Shown here: piece by piece, positions 44,799 through 58,523 of the stretch | Numbering within the stretch: the first letter of the stretch is position 1 | How the letters are laid out: every line of letters starts with the position of its first letter | From: Struthidea cinerea | Taxonomy: Eukaryota; Chordata; Aves; Passeriformes; Corcoracidae | Reading direction: 5' to 3' | Length of the DNA stretch: 64,000 bases | Assembly (NCBI GenBank): GCA_013397865.1 | Contig: VZTI01001046.1 | Coordinates: 101,261 to 165,260 of the forward strand | Position numbers and translations under genes: made by a program | The notes under the pieces: model-generated | Database searches by the model: none | The model's input: the letters and a program-made list of their open reading frames with translations, nothing else | What the model was told of the DNA's origin: nothing

Positions 44799-46980
44799 GT
44801 AGCAGTTTATTCCTTATCTTTTTCTCCCGAGGAAGCCTCTGTCCAACGTTTCTGTCTTGGAGTTTTGGGTGGAAGTGCCCAAGCTGAGGAGAAATGGGCT
44901 GGTTTATCTTAGAGCAAAGGCTGGAGGTGTCATAATCTCGTTTTCCTGCTGGCCATGAGCTGTTTGGGGCAAGTGTTGCCACTGGTTCCATTAGTTTATG
45001 GCACCAAATGTCAGGGGGATTTGATTTCTTAAGTCTTAGTGTCACAAATCCGTTGCAGTGGAGTTGGATTTCAGAGTTCCCTTCTCTGTAGACTCTAATA
45101 ATGAGAATTTTGGGGTGATGTTTTAAAATGGGCTGGTAATTAGGTGCTTGCCAAGCCAGGAAAAATGACAGAGGAAGCTTTCCTTTCCAAAGGACTGATG
45201 TGTGGATTCTCGCAGTCACGCTGCAGTGGCAAAATTGAACCCCGTCTTTAAACTCTACCCCTTAATTTAAACCAAAACAATGAAATGCAGCTGTCTCTTT
45301 GCCTTTAGCATGCTCTGGTTGCTTTGCAGTCTTGGAAAATACACAGATCATTTATTAGTCCCGTAAATCAAATGCTATTTGGAGCACAGGAACCCTCCCC
45401 ATGTGAACTTCTTATTGTCACAACCTGCTGCTCTTGGCTGGGTTTGGGAAGGAACTGGCAGGATTGCCCAAGGTACCAAGTGCTGCCCAATCCAAGCCTT
45501 AAAAATGGATCCTTGGGAGGCTGGTTCCGAGCTGGGAAGGGGGAAAGGACAGGACGGGCACATGTGGGTTCATGCTGGCCACTGTCCCAAGCGTCTTGGA
45601 GCAGCCCAGACATCTCTCACCTGATTTATTCCTGTGGAGGGGAAAAGAGGGGAGTTTGTGCTTCTGAAGGTAAAGGGAAGGAGATAAATTCTGATCTTGC
45701 AAAAGCAAATTAGAAGCCTGAGATCACATCTGAGGACTGGGCTGGTTTACCATGTTAATTAGTTCCTTGCACCAGCTCAGGCCTCTGTTTGAGAGCAGCA
45801 GCGTTGGTTTGGAAGCAGCTCCAGCTGCTTCCGTGGGAAATCCAGCCCTAACCTGGGGCAGGTGTGTGTGGAACCCTGGGGCTGCAGGAGAGGGAGCTGG
45901 GTGGGGGCTTCCCAGCCCCCCGGGTGAAGCTGTTGGTCCTGTTACCAGGATGGAAAAGCCCCACTCAAACCTTGAAGAGATTTTACGATAAAATCTGCCT
46001 GCTCTCCCAGGGCTGAGGAGCTGCGCTTGGCCCTTGCCAATCCAAGGGGAAAGTTGTGGAATTATTCAGATGGAGCAGGCACTCACAGGGGTGGAGAAAC
46101 TCCTTCTGTGTCCCAAGGAGCCCCCATGCTGCAATCCCTGACCTGAGATGTCCCCTCCTTGCTGAGAGCGTTGCTCCCTCACCCTGCATCACATCAGCTC
46201 CATCCCAAAGCTCTCACCTCCAGTGGTGCTTCCAGGGATTTAGCTGGAAGGAGTCGTTTGGTTTTCAGTCTCTTGTTTCATCCTCCTGATTTCCTGCTCT
46301 CTGGGCCTTGCTCTGTGCTAAGCTCTTGGGATATAAATGCCTGATAAAATCAGGCTGCAGCCAGAGGGATCTTTGGTGTGAGAGTGGGAGCATCTCCATC
46401 GTGACTCACAGCCTGTCCATCTCCTCCAGACCTTGTATTCCCAGCTCCCAAAGGCATTTTTCCTTTCGACCTTCGGGGTTGTTTTTTATCTCCTGTCTGG
46501 GCAGATGGCTGTGGGCAGGCTGGGGACAGACACCACACCCCTGTGCCCTGCTGCCAGGTGCTGGGATAAGGCCTTGGGCTAACAAAACCCAGCAAAAATC
46601 CTGGAGAAATGGAGCATTTCAAGTTGAGACAAGGCGACTTTTCTGATGTAAAGTGCAAACTTTGCCTGCGTCAGGGATTTCTGCTTCCCTTTGGCTCTCC
46701 AGCACATGGAGAGGAGTGGGGAAGGGGGGAATCACTGCCAAGGTTTGGGGCTGGTACCTTTGCCAGGCTCTGCAAAGCCCTTTGCACTCTCAGCCTCCTT
46801 CTCTGCACGGGTGGCACCTCTTTGGTGTGCAGCTCCCAAGCTCTGCTCAGTGCTGGCCCCGGCTCCTGCTCTCTGCCCTCCTGCCAGTGGGCTGGGGGCT
46901 TTTGGAGTTCTCTGCTCCATCTGGGAACTTCTCTGCTGTTCCTGAGCATCCCTGAGGGTTTGTTCTGTGCTTGCATGCAG
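44799..46980 (+). other. EHMT1: intron 16
   Basis: 2.2 kb without recognised repeats. The last 370 bp are open in the exon 17 frame, which looks like chance in G+C-rich sequence. Confidence 0.82.
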
Positions 46981-47082
46981 GATGCCGAGGGCTCCACGTG
47001 TCTGCACTTGGCAGCCAAGAAGGGGCACTATGACGTGGTTCAGTACCTGCTCTCCAACGGGAAGATGGATGTCAACTGCCAG
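46981..47082 (+). CDS. EHMT1: EHMT1 exon 17 (ankyrin repeat 4)
   Basis: 102 nt, acceptor ATGCAG, donor gtgagg; phase 0 in and out. It encodes residues 826-859: DAEGSTCLHLAAKKGHYDVV then QYLLSNGKMDVNCQ. With repeat 5 it forms the groove that holds the H3 tail in the known GLP structure. Confidence 0.98.
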
Positions 47083-47771
47083 GTGAGGCCTTCCCTGGGG
47101 CAGGAGCTGCTTTTCCCAGGCCAAGGCCTCCCTCAGCACTGTGCTGTCTGCCCAGGGCTCACTCAAGTACGGTCCTGCTGCCGGGGGACGCCTCCAAATG
47201 ATTCCGGGGTGACAATTCCGTGGGCCTCCCGTCTGCCGGGGAGGGTGATCCCCTCACTGCCTTCAGGGAAGCTTCCCTTGGTTTGCAGTTTCTCCTTGGC
47301 CCTGACTTTGCTGTGGAGCCTGTTGCTCCAGGGTGTCCCTGTGCTTTTCCTGGTGGGGGCATCCTGGACAATGGTGTGGGATGGGGCTTGCCTGGCACTG
47401 GTCATTGTGGGGTTTGCCCATTGCTGTGGGGTGACACAGAGCTGCACCTGAGGCAAGGGCAGGTTCTCCAAGCTTCTCAGGGAGTTTCTGTAAGATCTTT
47501 TACACAGCCTGGGTGCTCACAGTGCCTTTTGGACAGCCAGCGTACTTGGGCAAGCCGGAGATGCAATGGCAGCCTGCTGAGCTGGAATAAACTCCAGCTG
47601 GCTCAGGTGTGCCGCTCCAGTCACGCCGGGTCCTGCAGGGCCTGAGGGACCTGCAGCAGCACAGACAGAAGGGAAATGGAGAGAGAGAGCCAGGGGGAGG
47701 GCAGGGGCGCGTGGGGAGCCCGCAGGAGGCTGTGTCTGTCCTGTGTGTCACCCTTTGCTGTCCCGGTCCAG
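47083..47771 (+). other. EHMT1: intron 17
   Basis: 689 bp of G+C-rich sequence; no element recognised. Confidence 0.85.
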
Positions 47772-47876
47772 GATGACGGGGGCTGGACGCCGATGATCTG
47801 GGCCACGGAGTACAAGCACATTGAGCTGGTGAAGCTGCTGCTGGCCAAGGGCTCGGACATCAACATCCGTGACAAC
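47772..47876 (+). CDS. EHMT1: EHMT1 exon 18 (ankyrin repeat 5, methyl-lysine cage)
   Basis: 105 nt, acceptor GTCCAG, donor gtaagg; phase 0 in and out. It encodes residues 860-894, starting DDGGWTPMIWATEYKHIELV. The Trp codons at 47784 and 47799 and the Glu codon at 47808 correspond to human W839, W844 and E847, part of the cage that binds H3K9me1/me2. All are kept. Confidence 0.98.
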
Positions 47877-48649
47877 GTAAGGCTCCTCTGGAATCTCCTT
47901 TGGGAATTACAAACAATCTCTGTTTAAACCCTAGCCACGCCCGAGGTGATAGATTTTGGGCTCAGTCCCCTGCCACAGTGTGAGTGAGAGAGTTTTCCTG
48001 TGTTCTGGGAAGAAGTTTGGCAGCTGGTGGGATGTCCTTTCCCTGCAGCTGCTCTGTCACAGCCTGTAAGGATGCTCTTTGGAATTCTCAGCTCTCAGCC
48101 TCGCCGATTCCCATCCCTCTGGGTCCACTGGACACTGCACCAGGCAGATCCCCTCAAGTCCAGACCTACCAGCTCCATGTTTGTCCCAGGCCAGTGACTC
48201 TGGGCATGGGTTAGGGGCACCCTGTGTGCCTTTTGGGGGGAATGAGCTCGTATTTGTGTTTCTGGATGGGCTGGGCACTCTGCCAGCAGCTCTCAAAGTC
48301 TGGCTTTTCCTGGGCATCACCATCACAGAGCTCTGATGTGTCCAGAACATGGCCAGGCTGGAGCTGGCTCCTGGCCTGCTCTTCACCTCCATAAATCCTG
48401 CTCCAGTGGGATGCACCCAGTGCCTGAGTCCCTGGGAGCCCCGTGGGACCCACAGCGCTGCCTGTGGGGCTGTGCCAGCTGCTTTCCCAGGGATTTACAA
48501 GGAAATGGAGAGGATACAAAGGAGATACTGTCTGCTTTTCTCCCAGCTTCTTCAGGAGAGTCATTGTATCAGCACGGCTCCTCTTTTTTCTTAATACTAT
48601 GTTTCTCATTTTTTCCTTGGCGTCTGTAAGGATATTGAAGTGTGGTGTC

Positions 48650-48804
48650 ACCCCATTCCTGGAAATGTCCAAGGCCAGGTTGTGGACAGGGCTTGGAGCA
48701 GCCTGGGATAGTGGAAGGTGTCCCTGCCCATGGCTGGGACTGGATAAGCTTTGAGGTCTCTTCCAACCCAAACCAAAGCAAACCCTTCTGTGTCTCTGTG
48801 ATTG
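48650..48804 (+). mobile_element. CR1 LINE 3' fragment
   Basis: TTCCTGGAAATGTCCAAGGC, GGCTTGGAGCAGCCTGGGAT, TGGAAGGTGTCCCTGCCCAT and CTCTTCCAACCCAAACC. The tail TGTGTCTCTGTGATTG abuts the LTR. Confidence 0.9.
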
Positions 48805-49320
48805 TGTGGCTTAACCTCAGCCAATCACTGAGCCCCTCACAGCCCCAACGGGGAGAGAATCAGAAGGTAAAATGTAGAAAAAGACTCCTGGCTTGAGATA
48901 CAGACAGTTTAGTAAGGAAAGCCAAAGCCACACACACAGGCAAAGCAAAACAGGGAATTCATTCCCCTCTTCCCATGGCTGGACAGGTGTTCAGCACCTC
49001 CAGGAGAGCAGGGCCCCATCCCACAGAACGGTGACCTGGGAAGACAAAAACCATCACTCCAAACATCCCCCTTCCTCCTTCTTCCCCCCCTTTATATCCC
49101 GAGCTGATGTCAGATGGTCTGGAATATCCCTCTGGTCAGGGTCACCTGTCCTGCTGTGTCCTCCCAGCTCTCTGTGTCCCCCAGTCTCCTCCCCGGTGTG
49201 GAGGAGGGCTCTGTGTCAGCCCTGCTCAGCAACAGCAAAACCATCCCTGTGTCACCACCCCTGTGTTCAGCACAGCCCCCCACCAGCCACTGGGAAGAAA
49301 CCACAGCCAAAACCAGCACA
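48805..49320 (-). mobile_element. Solo LTR of an avian endogenous retrovirus
   Basis: 516 bp bounded by TG and CA on the minus strand. The minus-sense 5' end TGTGCTGGTTTTGGCTGTGG and 3' end GGCTGAGGTTAAGCCACA match a common avian LTR. A TATA-like GGGATATAAA lies at 49091-49100 (minus). An ACTAAA near 48910 could be a variant polyadenylation signal. No internal viral genes are present and no clear target-site duplication was seen. The family (ERV class) is not determined. Confidence 0.85.
49091..49100 (-). promoter_or_regulatory. LTR TATA-like box, antisense to EHMT1
   Basis: GGGATATAAA on the minus strand, at the usual U3 position of the solo LTR. If active it would start an antisense transcript inside intron 18. 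Confidence 0.5.
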
Positions 49321-50661
49321 CTTAGGCAGTTCCCAGGCAGGTCTGGATCCAATCCTGTTCCTAAAAACGAGGCGAGAGGGGGCTTTTTGGGCTGTTCCAT
49401 CTGATTGCTGACTCGGAACAAAACGGACTCGTTTGATCTGTCACAGCTTCAAGATCACACGTTAATGATGAACATCAAATCAACTCAGCCAACAATTTAC
49501 TTGAAAGAAAACTGTGCTCTTAACAGCTGTGCGTGTCACACATCCCTCCCGGACCTGCAGCTGGGCTGTCCTGATGGATGTGCTTAAGGACAAATGTCAC
49601 TCGTGCTGGGAAACATCCCACTCTGGGAGAAACGCTTTTGATTGAGATGATGCTGCCTTTTAGGCAGGAGCAATGCAAGGCAGAGCCCCAGGCCAGGTGT
49701 CTGTGACCTGTCTGAGCTGCAGCATGTGGGTGCAACCCACAGGATGGATGTTTTCTGTGGATTGATATGGGGTTTTTCTAGATGATACCATAAAGGGAGG
49801 CAGGAGCTGGGTAGAAGAGTGTCTCCCCCTCCCTGGTGTGTGGCAGTAGCTCCCCATTTAAGGCAGGACCTTAAGTTACGTGGTAACAGCTCAGACACTC
49901 CAGCAGCAGCTTTGTTTTTGCTTTAAAAAGAAGAGAAAAAGAGAATAGCTGTGTGATCATTACTATCATTTCACTGTTGTCATCGACGTCTTCAGAGCCT
50001 GTCGTGGGGAAGGGATCGACGTGTGCTGCAAATTGCAGTGTAACAGAAAACAGCATCATCACTTAAAATATCCCCATCAGAAAGATGAGTGTTCAGCTAT
50101 TTGCAGTGCTGCTGGTGAGAGATGAGTACATACAGTATTTAAGACATGCCTGGAGTCAGACTGATTGCTTACCCCGTGGCTCCTGGTTCTCTTTCTGGCA
50201 CCTTCACATACCCTATGTGCTCTTTTTCTCCTTAATTTCGTGCTGTGCTGTTTTTCTCCTTAATTTTGCAGCCCTGGGAGGCACAGTAGCTTTCCTGGCT
50301 GTTTGGGGCTGGGGAAACTCAGCTTCCAGCCTTTTCCAGCATGTTTGTTCACGTCTGTCACCTCTTTCCCGGATTGATCCAGATTGGTTTGTGGCTTAGA
50401 GACAGACGAGCTGTCTGTGTGCGTGTAGGGAAGGTGATGGATTGCGTTGTGTGCAGCCTCCCTGTGCTTGGTGTGTCGAGGTGGATGGAGTGGGAGCTCC
50501 CTCCTTGGCTGCTCCAAGGTTTCCCTGTCCATTCCCAGCCAGAAGGAGCAGCGTGGGGACGGCAGCCACACGTTGAACGCCGCAGGTGCGGAGCTGAGGA
50601 GGGTGAGGTCCCGAAGCCAGGGGGTTTTAAACAATCTCTGCTCTGTTCTCTTTCCCTCCAG

Positions 50662-50816
50662 GAGGAGAACATTTGTTTGCACTGGGCTGCTTTTTCTGGC
50701 TGCGTTGACATCGCTGAGATCCTGCTGGCAGCAAAGTGTGACCTGCACGCCGTGAACATCCACGGCGACTCGCCCCTGCACATCGCGGCCCGAGAGAACC
50801 GCTACGAGTGTGTGGT
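50662..50816 (+). CDS. EHMT1: EHMT1 exon 19 (ankyrin repeats 6 and 7)
   Basis: 155 nt, acceptor CCTCCAG, donor gtaagt; phase 0 in, 2 out. It encodes residues 895-945: EENICLHWAAFSGCVDIAEI, LLAAKCDLHAVNIHGDSPLH and IAARENRYECV. The Trp in LHWAAF (codon 50683-50685) is the counterpart of cage residue W877. Reading past the donor gives a stop at once (TAA at 50818). Confidence 0.98.
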
Positions 50817-51537
50817 GTAAGTGCACTGCTCACCCCTCTCCCTGCCTCGCTGGCTGCTGCCCGGCAGGCTCAGGAGAGCCTCTGGAATGCCTTTGGCCTT
50901 CACACACAGCCCAGGATTGGGATGGAGGGCTTGTTTTGCTCCCAGGAGTGGTGGGCGCGAGGTACCAGCTGCTGCCAGAGCTGCTCGGCAGACGTGGCGT
51001 GTTCTGGAGTCTGAGGGGCTGTGCTCAGCCTGGGCTTCCCAGCAGGAAGGTGTCAGGCTTCCTTGATTAAAGCTTTTTTTTCCCCACAACTAGCATGGTA
51101 ACAGGGCTTTTCCTTTGCTTCATCCCTGCTCTGAATAAAGCCATCATGCTCTCACCAAAAGCTGGTGAGTATAAACGAGGGCCAAGTCCAACACCAGTTT
51201 CCTGTGGGACTCTTCCATTTCCAGCCTACTCTTCCCACCCCATATCTTTCCCTGCCAGAGAGAGTTTCAAGCCTGTCTGAAGTTAGGCTGGTACCAGCAA
51301 GGTACCTGAAGCAAGGCAAGGTTTGCCCAGAGCTCTCATGGGTGCCCAGAGCTCCAGTCTGTGGCTTCTGTCAGAAGGATTCACTGAACCATGCTAAATA
51401 AAGAAAACTCAGGTGATTATTCACTACTACAGATTCTTCCTCGTCCCTTAAGGGCTGGCTGGAGGATGTGATTCAGCTTAGTTTCCCCTTGCCTGGTTTC
51501 TCCTGGGGAATCCTTATCCTTCCTTGCTGTTTTGCAG
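50817..51537 (+). other. EHMT1: intron 19
   Basis: 721 bp; nothing recognised beyond splice sites. Confidence 0.85.
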
Positions 51538-51705
51538 TCTCTTTCTTTCCCGTGGCTCGGATGTCACTTTAAAGAACAAGGAGGGTGAGACCCCGCTGCA
51601 GTGCTCCAGCCTTAACTCTCAGGTCTGGGTGGCCCTACAGATGAACAAGACTCTCAAAGAATCATCTTCTGAGAAGCCTGCCCAGATAGAGAAGGTGGTG
51701 AGCAG
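51538..51705 (+). CDS. EHMT1: EHMT1 exon 20 (end of ankyrin domain)
   Basis: 168 nt, acceptor TTTTGCAG, donor gtgaga; phase 2 in and out. It encodes residues 946-1001: LFLSRGSDVTLKNKEGETPL and QCSSLNSQVWVALQMNKTL finish repeats 7 and 8. A variable linker (KESSSEKPAQIEKVVS) leads to the pre-SET domain. Confidence 0.97.
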
Positions 51706-52035
51706 GTGAGAATAGGGCTGGCTTTGCTTGTGGGTCATGAAATTGAGCCCTTGCACAGGGAAGGCCGGGGGCCTGGTTTAAGAAAGAATTGGTGTGAAGG
51801 TCAGTGTGAGCTTAGCCAGAACTAAGCCCATGCTGATTCAGTCCACGCTTTGCAAATCCATCCTCCAAATGGAAATATTCACCAGCACGAAGAACCATCT
51901 GTGAGGCAGGGTGGGAAAGCCTGAGCTCTGTTCTAGTCTGGATGGCTTTGAGTGCTCAGTGCTCAAGGATGGCATTTGAATGGCCCCTTCTCTGGGGCGA
52001 CTTCCCTTCTGTGACAGCCCTTTCTCCACTGACAG
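51706..52035 (+). other. EHMT1: intron 20
   Basis: 330 bp; no element recognised. Confidence 0.88.
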
Positions 52036-52180
52036 AGACATTGCCCGGGGCTACGAGCGGATCCCCATTCCCTGTGTCAATTCCGTGGACAGTGAGCCCT
52101 GTCCCAGCAACTACAAATACGTGTCACAGAACTGTGTCACCTCCCCGATGGACATTGACAGGAACATCACTCATTTACAG
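52036..52180 (+). CDS. EHMT1: EHMT1 exon 21 (pre-SET, part 1)
   Basis: 145 nt, acceptor TGACAG, donor gtgagg; phase 2 in, 0 out. It encodes residues 1002-1050: RDIARGYERIPIPCVNSVDS, EPCPSNYKYVSQNCVTSPMD. The run from DIARGYE is the conserved start of the GLP/G9a catalytic module, which packs the pre-SET zinc cluster against SET. Confidence 0.98.
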
Positions 52181-54397
<2,217 letters not shown>

Positions 54398-54513
54398 GAT
54401 GGCCGACTCCTGCCTGAGTTCAACATGGCTGAGCCCCCCCTGATCTTCGAGTGCAACCACGCGTGCTCGTGCTGGAGAACCTGCAGGAACCGGGTGGTGC
54501 AGAACGGCCTCAG
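54398..54513 (+). CDS. EHMT1: EHMT1 exon 23 (end of pre-SET)
   Basis: 116 nt, acceptor CCTTCAG, donor gtgagc; phase 0 in, 2 out. It encodes residues 1077-1114: DGRLLPEFNMAEPPLIFECN then HACSCWRTCRNRVVQNGL. The CNHACSCWRTC cysteines finish the zinc cluster. Human has RNC where this has RTC. Confidence 0.98.
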
Positions 54514-56718
54514 GTGAGCAGGAGGGGCCAAACACAGCTGATCCGGGCAGGACCGACCCCAAACCCATGAGCTTTCTGCTCTCAGCTCACCCAGAAACCC
54601 ACAAAACCCAGCACAGGAGCTGGGGCTGGTGGGATGGAAGGGGGTTCCTGCGTGCTGCCGGTGGGAATGAAGCAGCAGTGGGTTGATGAGCTCAATTAAC
54701 ACCTCAGTTAATATTTGCACCCTGCCCATGGCACCATCAGGTGGGAACTGCAGTGTTCTTTCACCAGCTGACCATAAAACACACAAATGGCTTGTGGGTT
54801 TGCATGCACAGCCCAAGTGTGGTGTCTCAGGGGGAGAGCTGAGAAGGACATGACAGCAACACAGCTGCAAATCTTAATTCAGAAGATCTCGTGAGCCAGC
54901 AGTCTAGAGCAGAAATACAGGCCAGCATGCCCAGACTGGGCTGCTTAAAATGTCCAAGTTATTGGCATGATTCCCCCTGAAGGGGATACATGAACACCTG
55001 TTGGCCTCGCTGCTCCAGGTGAGACCGGTGGGATTTTGGTGCCTGGCTAAAAATGTCAGTGTTTTGGTTTGGACCTGTGCTGTGGAGGAGTTTGCCACTG
55101 CACTAAGCTCAAAGGGATCCCACTGGAAAAAAAAAAAAAAAGACTTTTTGGAATTTTTTTATAGTGCTGACAACACTCTTTTTGCAAGCTTTGTCGTTTC
55201 AATGACATTTTGAAATGTTAAAAATAAGCAAGGAAGAAACTCGATGTGTTTCCACAGAACTTTACCTCTCCCTGGTTTTCCCTGCCAAGCTCCCGAGCTC
55301 CGGTGCCTCCGTGGGTGTTTCTTTAGGAGCTGTACAGCCAGAGCTGTTGCTTTTGCATTTTTTGCCTTGCTGAAGCGTTTTTTCTGAAAGATGGGAAGGG
55401 TTGGAAGCCCAGCCACGAGCTGGGGGGAGCAGCTCTGCTGGGGAGGAGGGTCAGGTGCTGGGCAGAGCCCGCGGTCCCCGGGGAAGCAGCGGGGAAGGCT
55501 CCTGCTGTGGGGCTGCAGCTGACACAGGGGTGCTGCTGCTCCATTTTCAGTGCTTCCTTTATCAGATTGACTCAAATTAACTCTGCCTGGCAGAGCACAC
55601 GTATCCAGCTGGCAGCCTGGCCCAGCTCAGCTGGCAGCCTCAGCTCGGAGTCGTGGCCCCGCTGCCGCCGGCGTCGGCTCCGGTGCAGAGCCCAGACCTG
55701 AGCTGGGCTCTGCTCTGATGGACGAGGCAAAACCTGGGGGAGCTTCCCCAAAGCCAGTGTTAGACCCAGTTTCTCTGAGAGCAATCACTCTCCTGAGGTC
55801 GTGGTTTGCCCCAGTGAAGCTGTGGGCAAACAGGATGGGATTCACATCCCGTGGTTTGAGCTGACAGTGCAGCAGGGAGTGGGTGGGGGAAGAGAAGTAC
55901 TGGGAAAAGCAACAGGGTGAAGTTAAGGTGAGCATCAGATTTCACTTAATTCCAATAACAGCGCTGCTGAGAGTGGGTTTTGGTTCCCTCAGGGACAGAG
56001 CAAGCTTTTCCTAGCCCTGGAGACTGCTCATCTTGCACTTAACTCAAGTTCTGGCTGAGCACGAGGCAGAATGACTTACAGGATTGTTTCTCTGCCTATA
56101 AACCCATCAGTAGAATTCCACAGAGCAGCTATTACACCAAGAAGTCTCAAGTTGCAGCGTTTCTTCCTTGTCTTTCAGCCAGACAGCTGGATATGATGGA
56201 ATTGCTGAATGCCCTGGCCTTGGCAGAGGGGTCAGAGCACTTAGCTCAAGGTGTTCTTGAGTCCCTGGGAGCTCCCTGCCTTCCCCCTCAGCACTGCTCC
56301 CTGCACAGCTCCACTGCCTTAAATCCCTTTCCACCTTCCCTGCTTCCCCCAGGGCTGCATGGAGGGGAAGGAAATGCTGTGGGATTCTGATATTCTCTAT
56401 AAATCATCGTCACACAGAGCATCCAGCCCTGTCCCCTCTTCCCCAGCCCCTCGGGGTGCAGCTGGGCAGGCAGAAGGGGCTGCCTGGCACCTGTCCCTTC
56501 TCCCTGGGCTGTTTCCATGCCAGCATCTGCCCACAGCTGGCAGCTGTGGGAGTGGAGCATCCCTGCAGTGTGAGAGCGGGAGGGTGAATATTAAAATCCT
56601 CTGGGAGTGCGTGGTGATGGAAGGTGCTGGCTTTTTGCTCATCTCTCCACGAAAATCCGTTCTTTCCGTGGAGTGCTGCCGTCAGCGTGGCTTAATTTCC
56701 TCTTTTCCTCTTTCCCAG
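54514..56718 (+). other. EHMT1: intron 23
   Basis: 2.2 kb with an A run at 55127-55141. A CpG-containing block lies near 55460-55690. No element is recognised. Confidence 0.82.
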
Positions 56719-56805
56719 GACTCGGTTGCAGCTTTACCGGACACAAAAGATGGGCTGGGGAGTGCGGACGATGCAGGACATTCCTCTGGGAACCTTTGTG
56801 TGCGA
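56719..56805 (+). CDS. EHMT1: EHMT1 exon 24 (SET domain, SAM-binding GWG motif)
   Basis: 87 nt, acceptor TTCCCAG, donor gtaagt; phase 2 in and out. It encodes residues 1115-1143: RLQLYRTQKMGWGVRTMQDI then PLGTFVC. MGWGVR is the S-adenosylmethionine-binding GxG motif of SET. The last two exon bases, GA, are also the end of a 59-bp unit repeated downstream, so four identical donors follow one another. Confidence 0.98.
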
Positions 56806-57035
56806 GTAAGTTGTGCAGCTTCCACCAGCCCAGCAACCCCAGCACTTCCCAAATCCAGCCCCGAGTAAGTTGTGCAGCTTCCACCAGCCCAGCAACCCCA
56901 GCACTTCCCAAATCCAGCCCCGAGTAAGTTGTGCAGCTTCCACCAGCCCAGCAACCCCAGCACTTCCCAAATCCAGTCCCGAGTAAGTTGTGCAGCTTCC
57001 ATCAACCCAGCAACCCCAGCACTTCCCAAATCCAG
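56804..57035. repeat. 59-bp tandem repeat carrying the exon 24 5' splice site four times
   Basis: About 3.9 units starting at 56804, 56863, 56922 and 56981. Each begins GAGTAAGTTGTGCAGC, so strong GTAAGT donors occur at 56806, 56865, 56924 and 56983. Copies differ at a few bases (for example copy 4 has ATCAACCC), which argues against a simple assembly stutter. The unit end CCCCGA shares CGA with the exon end. Confidence 0.96.
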
Positions 57036-58523
57036 CACTTCCCCAGGGCACACGTGCTTTGCTCCTCTTTAAGGGGAGAGGTTTTCATGCAAATCAAGCT
57101 GGCATCGAGCCCAGCTGCTGCCCTCAGCCAGAGGTTTCCTGACTCCTCTTCCTGCTCTGTCTGTCCTTTTCCTCACAGTGTGGAGCTTTCTCCATCCCCC
57201 TCTGTCTTGCTGGGGTCTGGGCTCAGCTCTTCCCCCTCTGAAACCCAAGCGATGGGGGAAAAGCACACTTGGGTTGTGCTGCAAATGTGCTCAGCTCATT
57301 TATGTGCCATGGATATGGGACGCTGCGGGCCAGGGCAGCTTGGAACAACTTTCTCTGCTTCAATCCTGACTTCTCCAGAGGTTTTCCAGTGTCACAGCTC
57401 TGGCTTTAGTCTGATTCAGCAGAACAGTGAAGCACTTGGGGTTAAGCACGTTTTGGCCCTGACTCAATAAAGTACTTAGGCACAGAAATGTTCAGATTTA
57501 TGTCAAGTGAAAAACCTGTCATCAGACCCCATGGTTTTAGGCTTTAAAGTGGTATGTGTGCTTTATTAAATAGTTTGGAAAGTGTTTTCTTCATTGCAAT
57601 ACAACAGAGAGTGAAGACCTTCCAAATAAGGCTGGGCTCATCGTGGAAATAGGTGCTGGGGGTTTTTAGAACTGGTTGTTGATGTGTTATGGAATTGGGG
57701 TGGGGGATTGAGGGAGATTAGTGCAGTATTTTAAAGAAAAAATAAAGGAAAAGATAATTCTGCAGCAAACTGGCCAAGTATTTCTTCCATGTCAGGAGCT
57801 GCCAGCTGCTAAAATACTTTTTTAGAGATAAAGCCAAAAGCTGCTGTTTGTGGGGAGTGGCTCAGGCCTGTCCTCATGCAGGGCTTTCCTTAAGTACCAG
57901 AGGTCCCGGTGCAGTGCCCAGGGGCGAGCCAGAGCCTGTGAATAAACTGCTCCCAAAGGAGAAAAGGCACTGACTTCACCAAATCCTGCTGGAAGGGCAG
58001 CACACAGGAGGAGCAGGCAGCCCAGGGAAGGTGTGATGAGCACAGACACTGCAGAGCACGTGGGGCTGATGGGGTGCAGATCCCACAGCCTGACTCTGCC
58101 CCCACCCTTGCCAGGAGCTGCTGGCACCGTTTCAGTGCTGGGCACTATCTTCGTTATCTAAATGAGCTGCTTGCTAACCAGCTGAGCTAATTAACGTCGT
58201 GCCCATGCACATTCCTCCTTGTGCCACGCACTCCTTTCCTCACTCACCAACTCGGTCCTCTGCTCCGTGAGTCCTTCCTGTGGTTCTCTGTGAGCATCCC
58301 ATAGACCTGGCTGCTTCTTTTCCTCCTCTCTGGAAAGCAGCCCCAGTGCTGGCAGTGCCCGGGGCTGCCAGGACACAGCAAATCCCGGGATCAGCTCCTC
58401 TGGAAGAGCATTTTGTGTTCAACACCTGGCTTAGAGCACTTGCTTTGTCCAGGGGTTGTTGCTGTGCTTTGGAAGGATGATTGCATTGGTGTGACCTTCA
58501 TTCTGTAACTCTTCACGGGCACC

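Larger units (their letters stand above)
47877..50661 (+). other. EHMT1: intron 18
   Basis: 2.8 kb. It holds a CR1 tail directly followed by a minus-strand solo LTR (48650-49320). The rest (47880-48640 and 49330-50660) has no recognised feature. Confidence 0.85.

Noticed and set aside
46609..47451. 280-codon plus frame through exon 17
   Set aside because: Exon 17 is real (46981-47082), with a good acceptor and donor. The flanking open sequence is G+C-rich intron without homology, and human GLP has no such residues.
56359..56868. Plus frame crossing exon 24 into the 59-bp repeat
   Set aside because: It is in a different frame from the conserved SET peptide.
57467..57472. AATAAA as an intronic polyadenylation site
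   Set aside because: A lone hexamer with no supporting downstream GT-rich element that I could identify.
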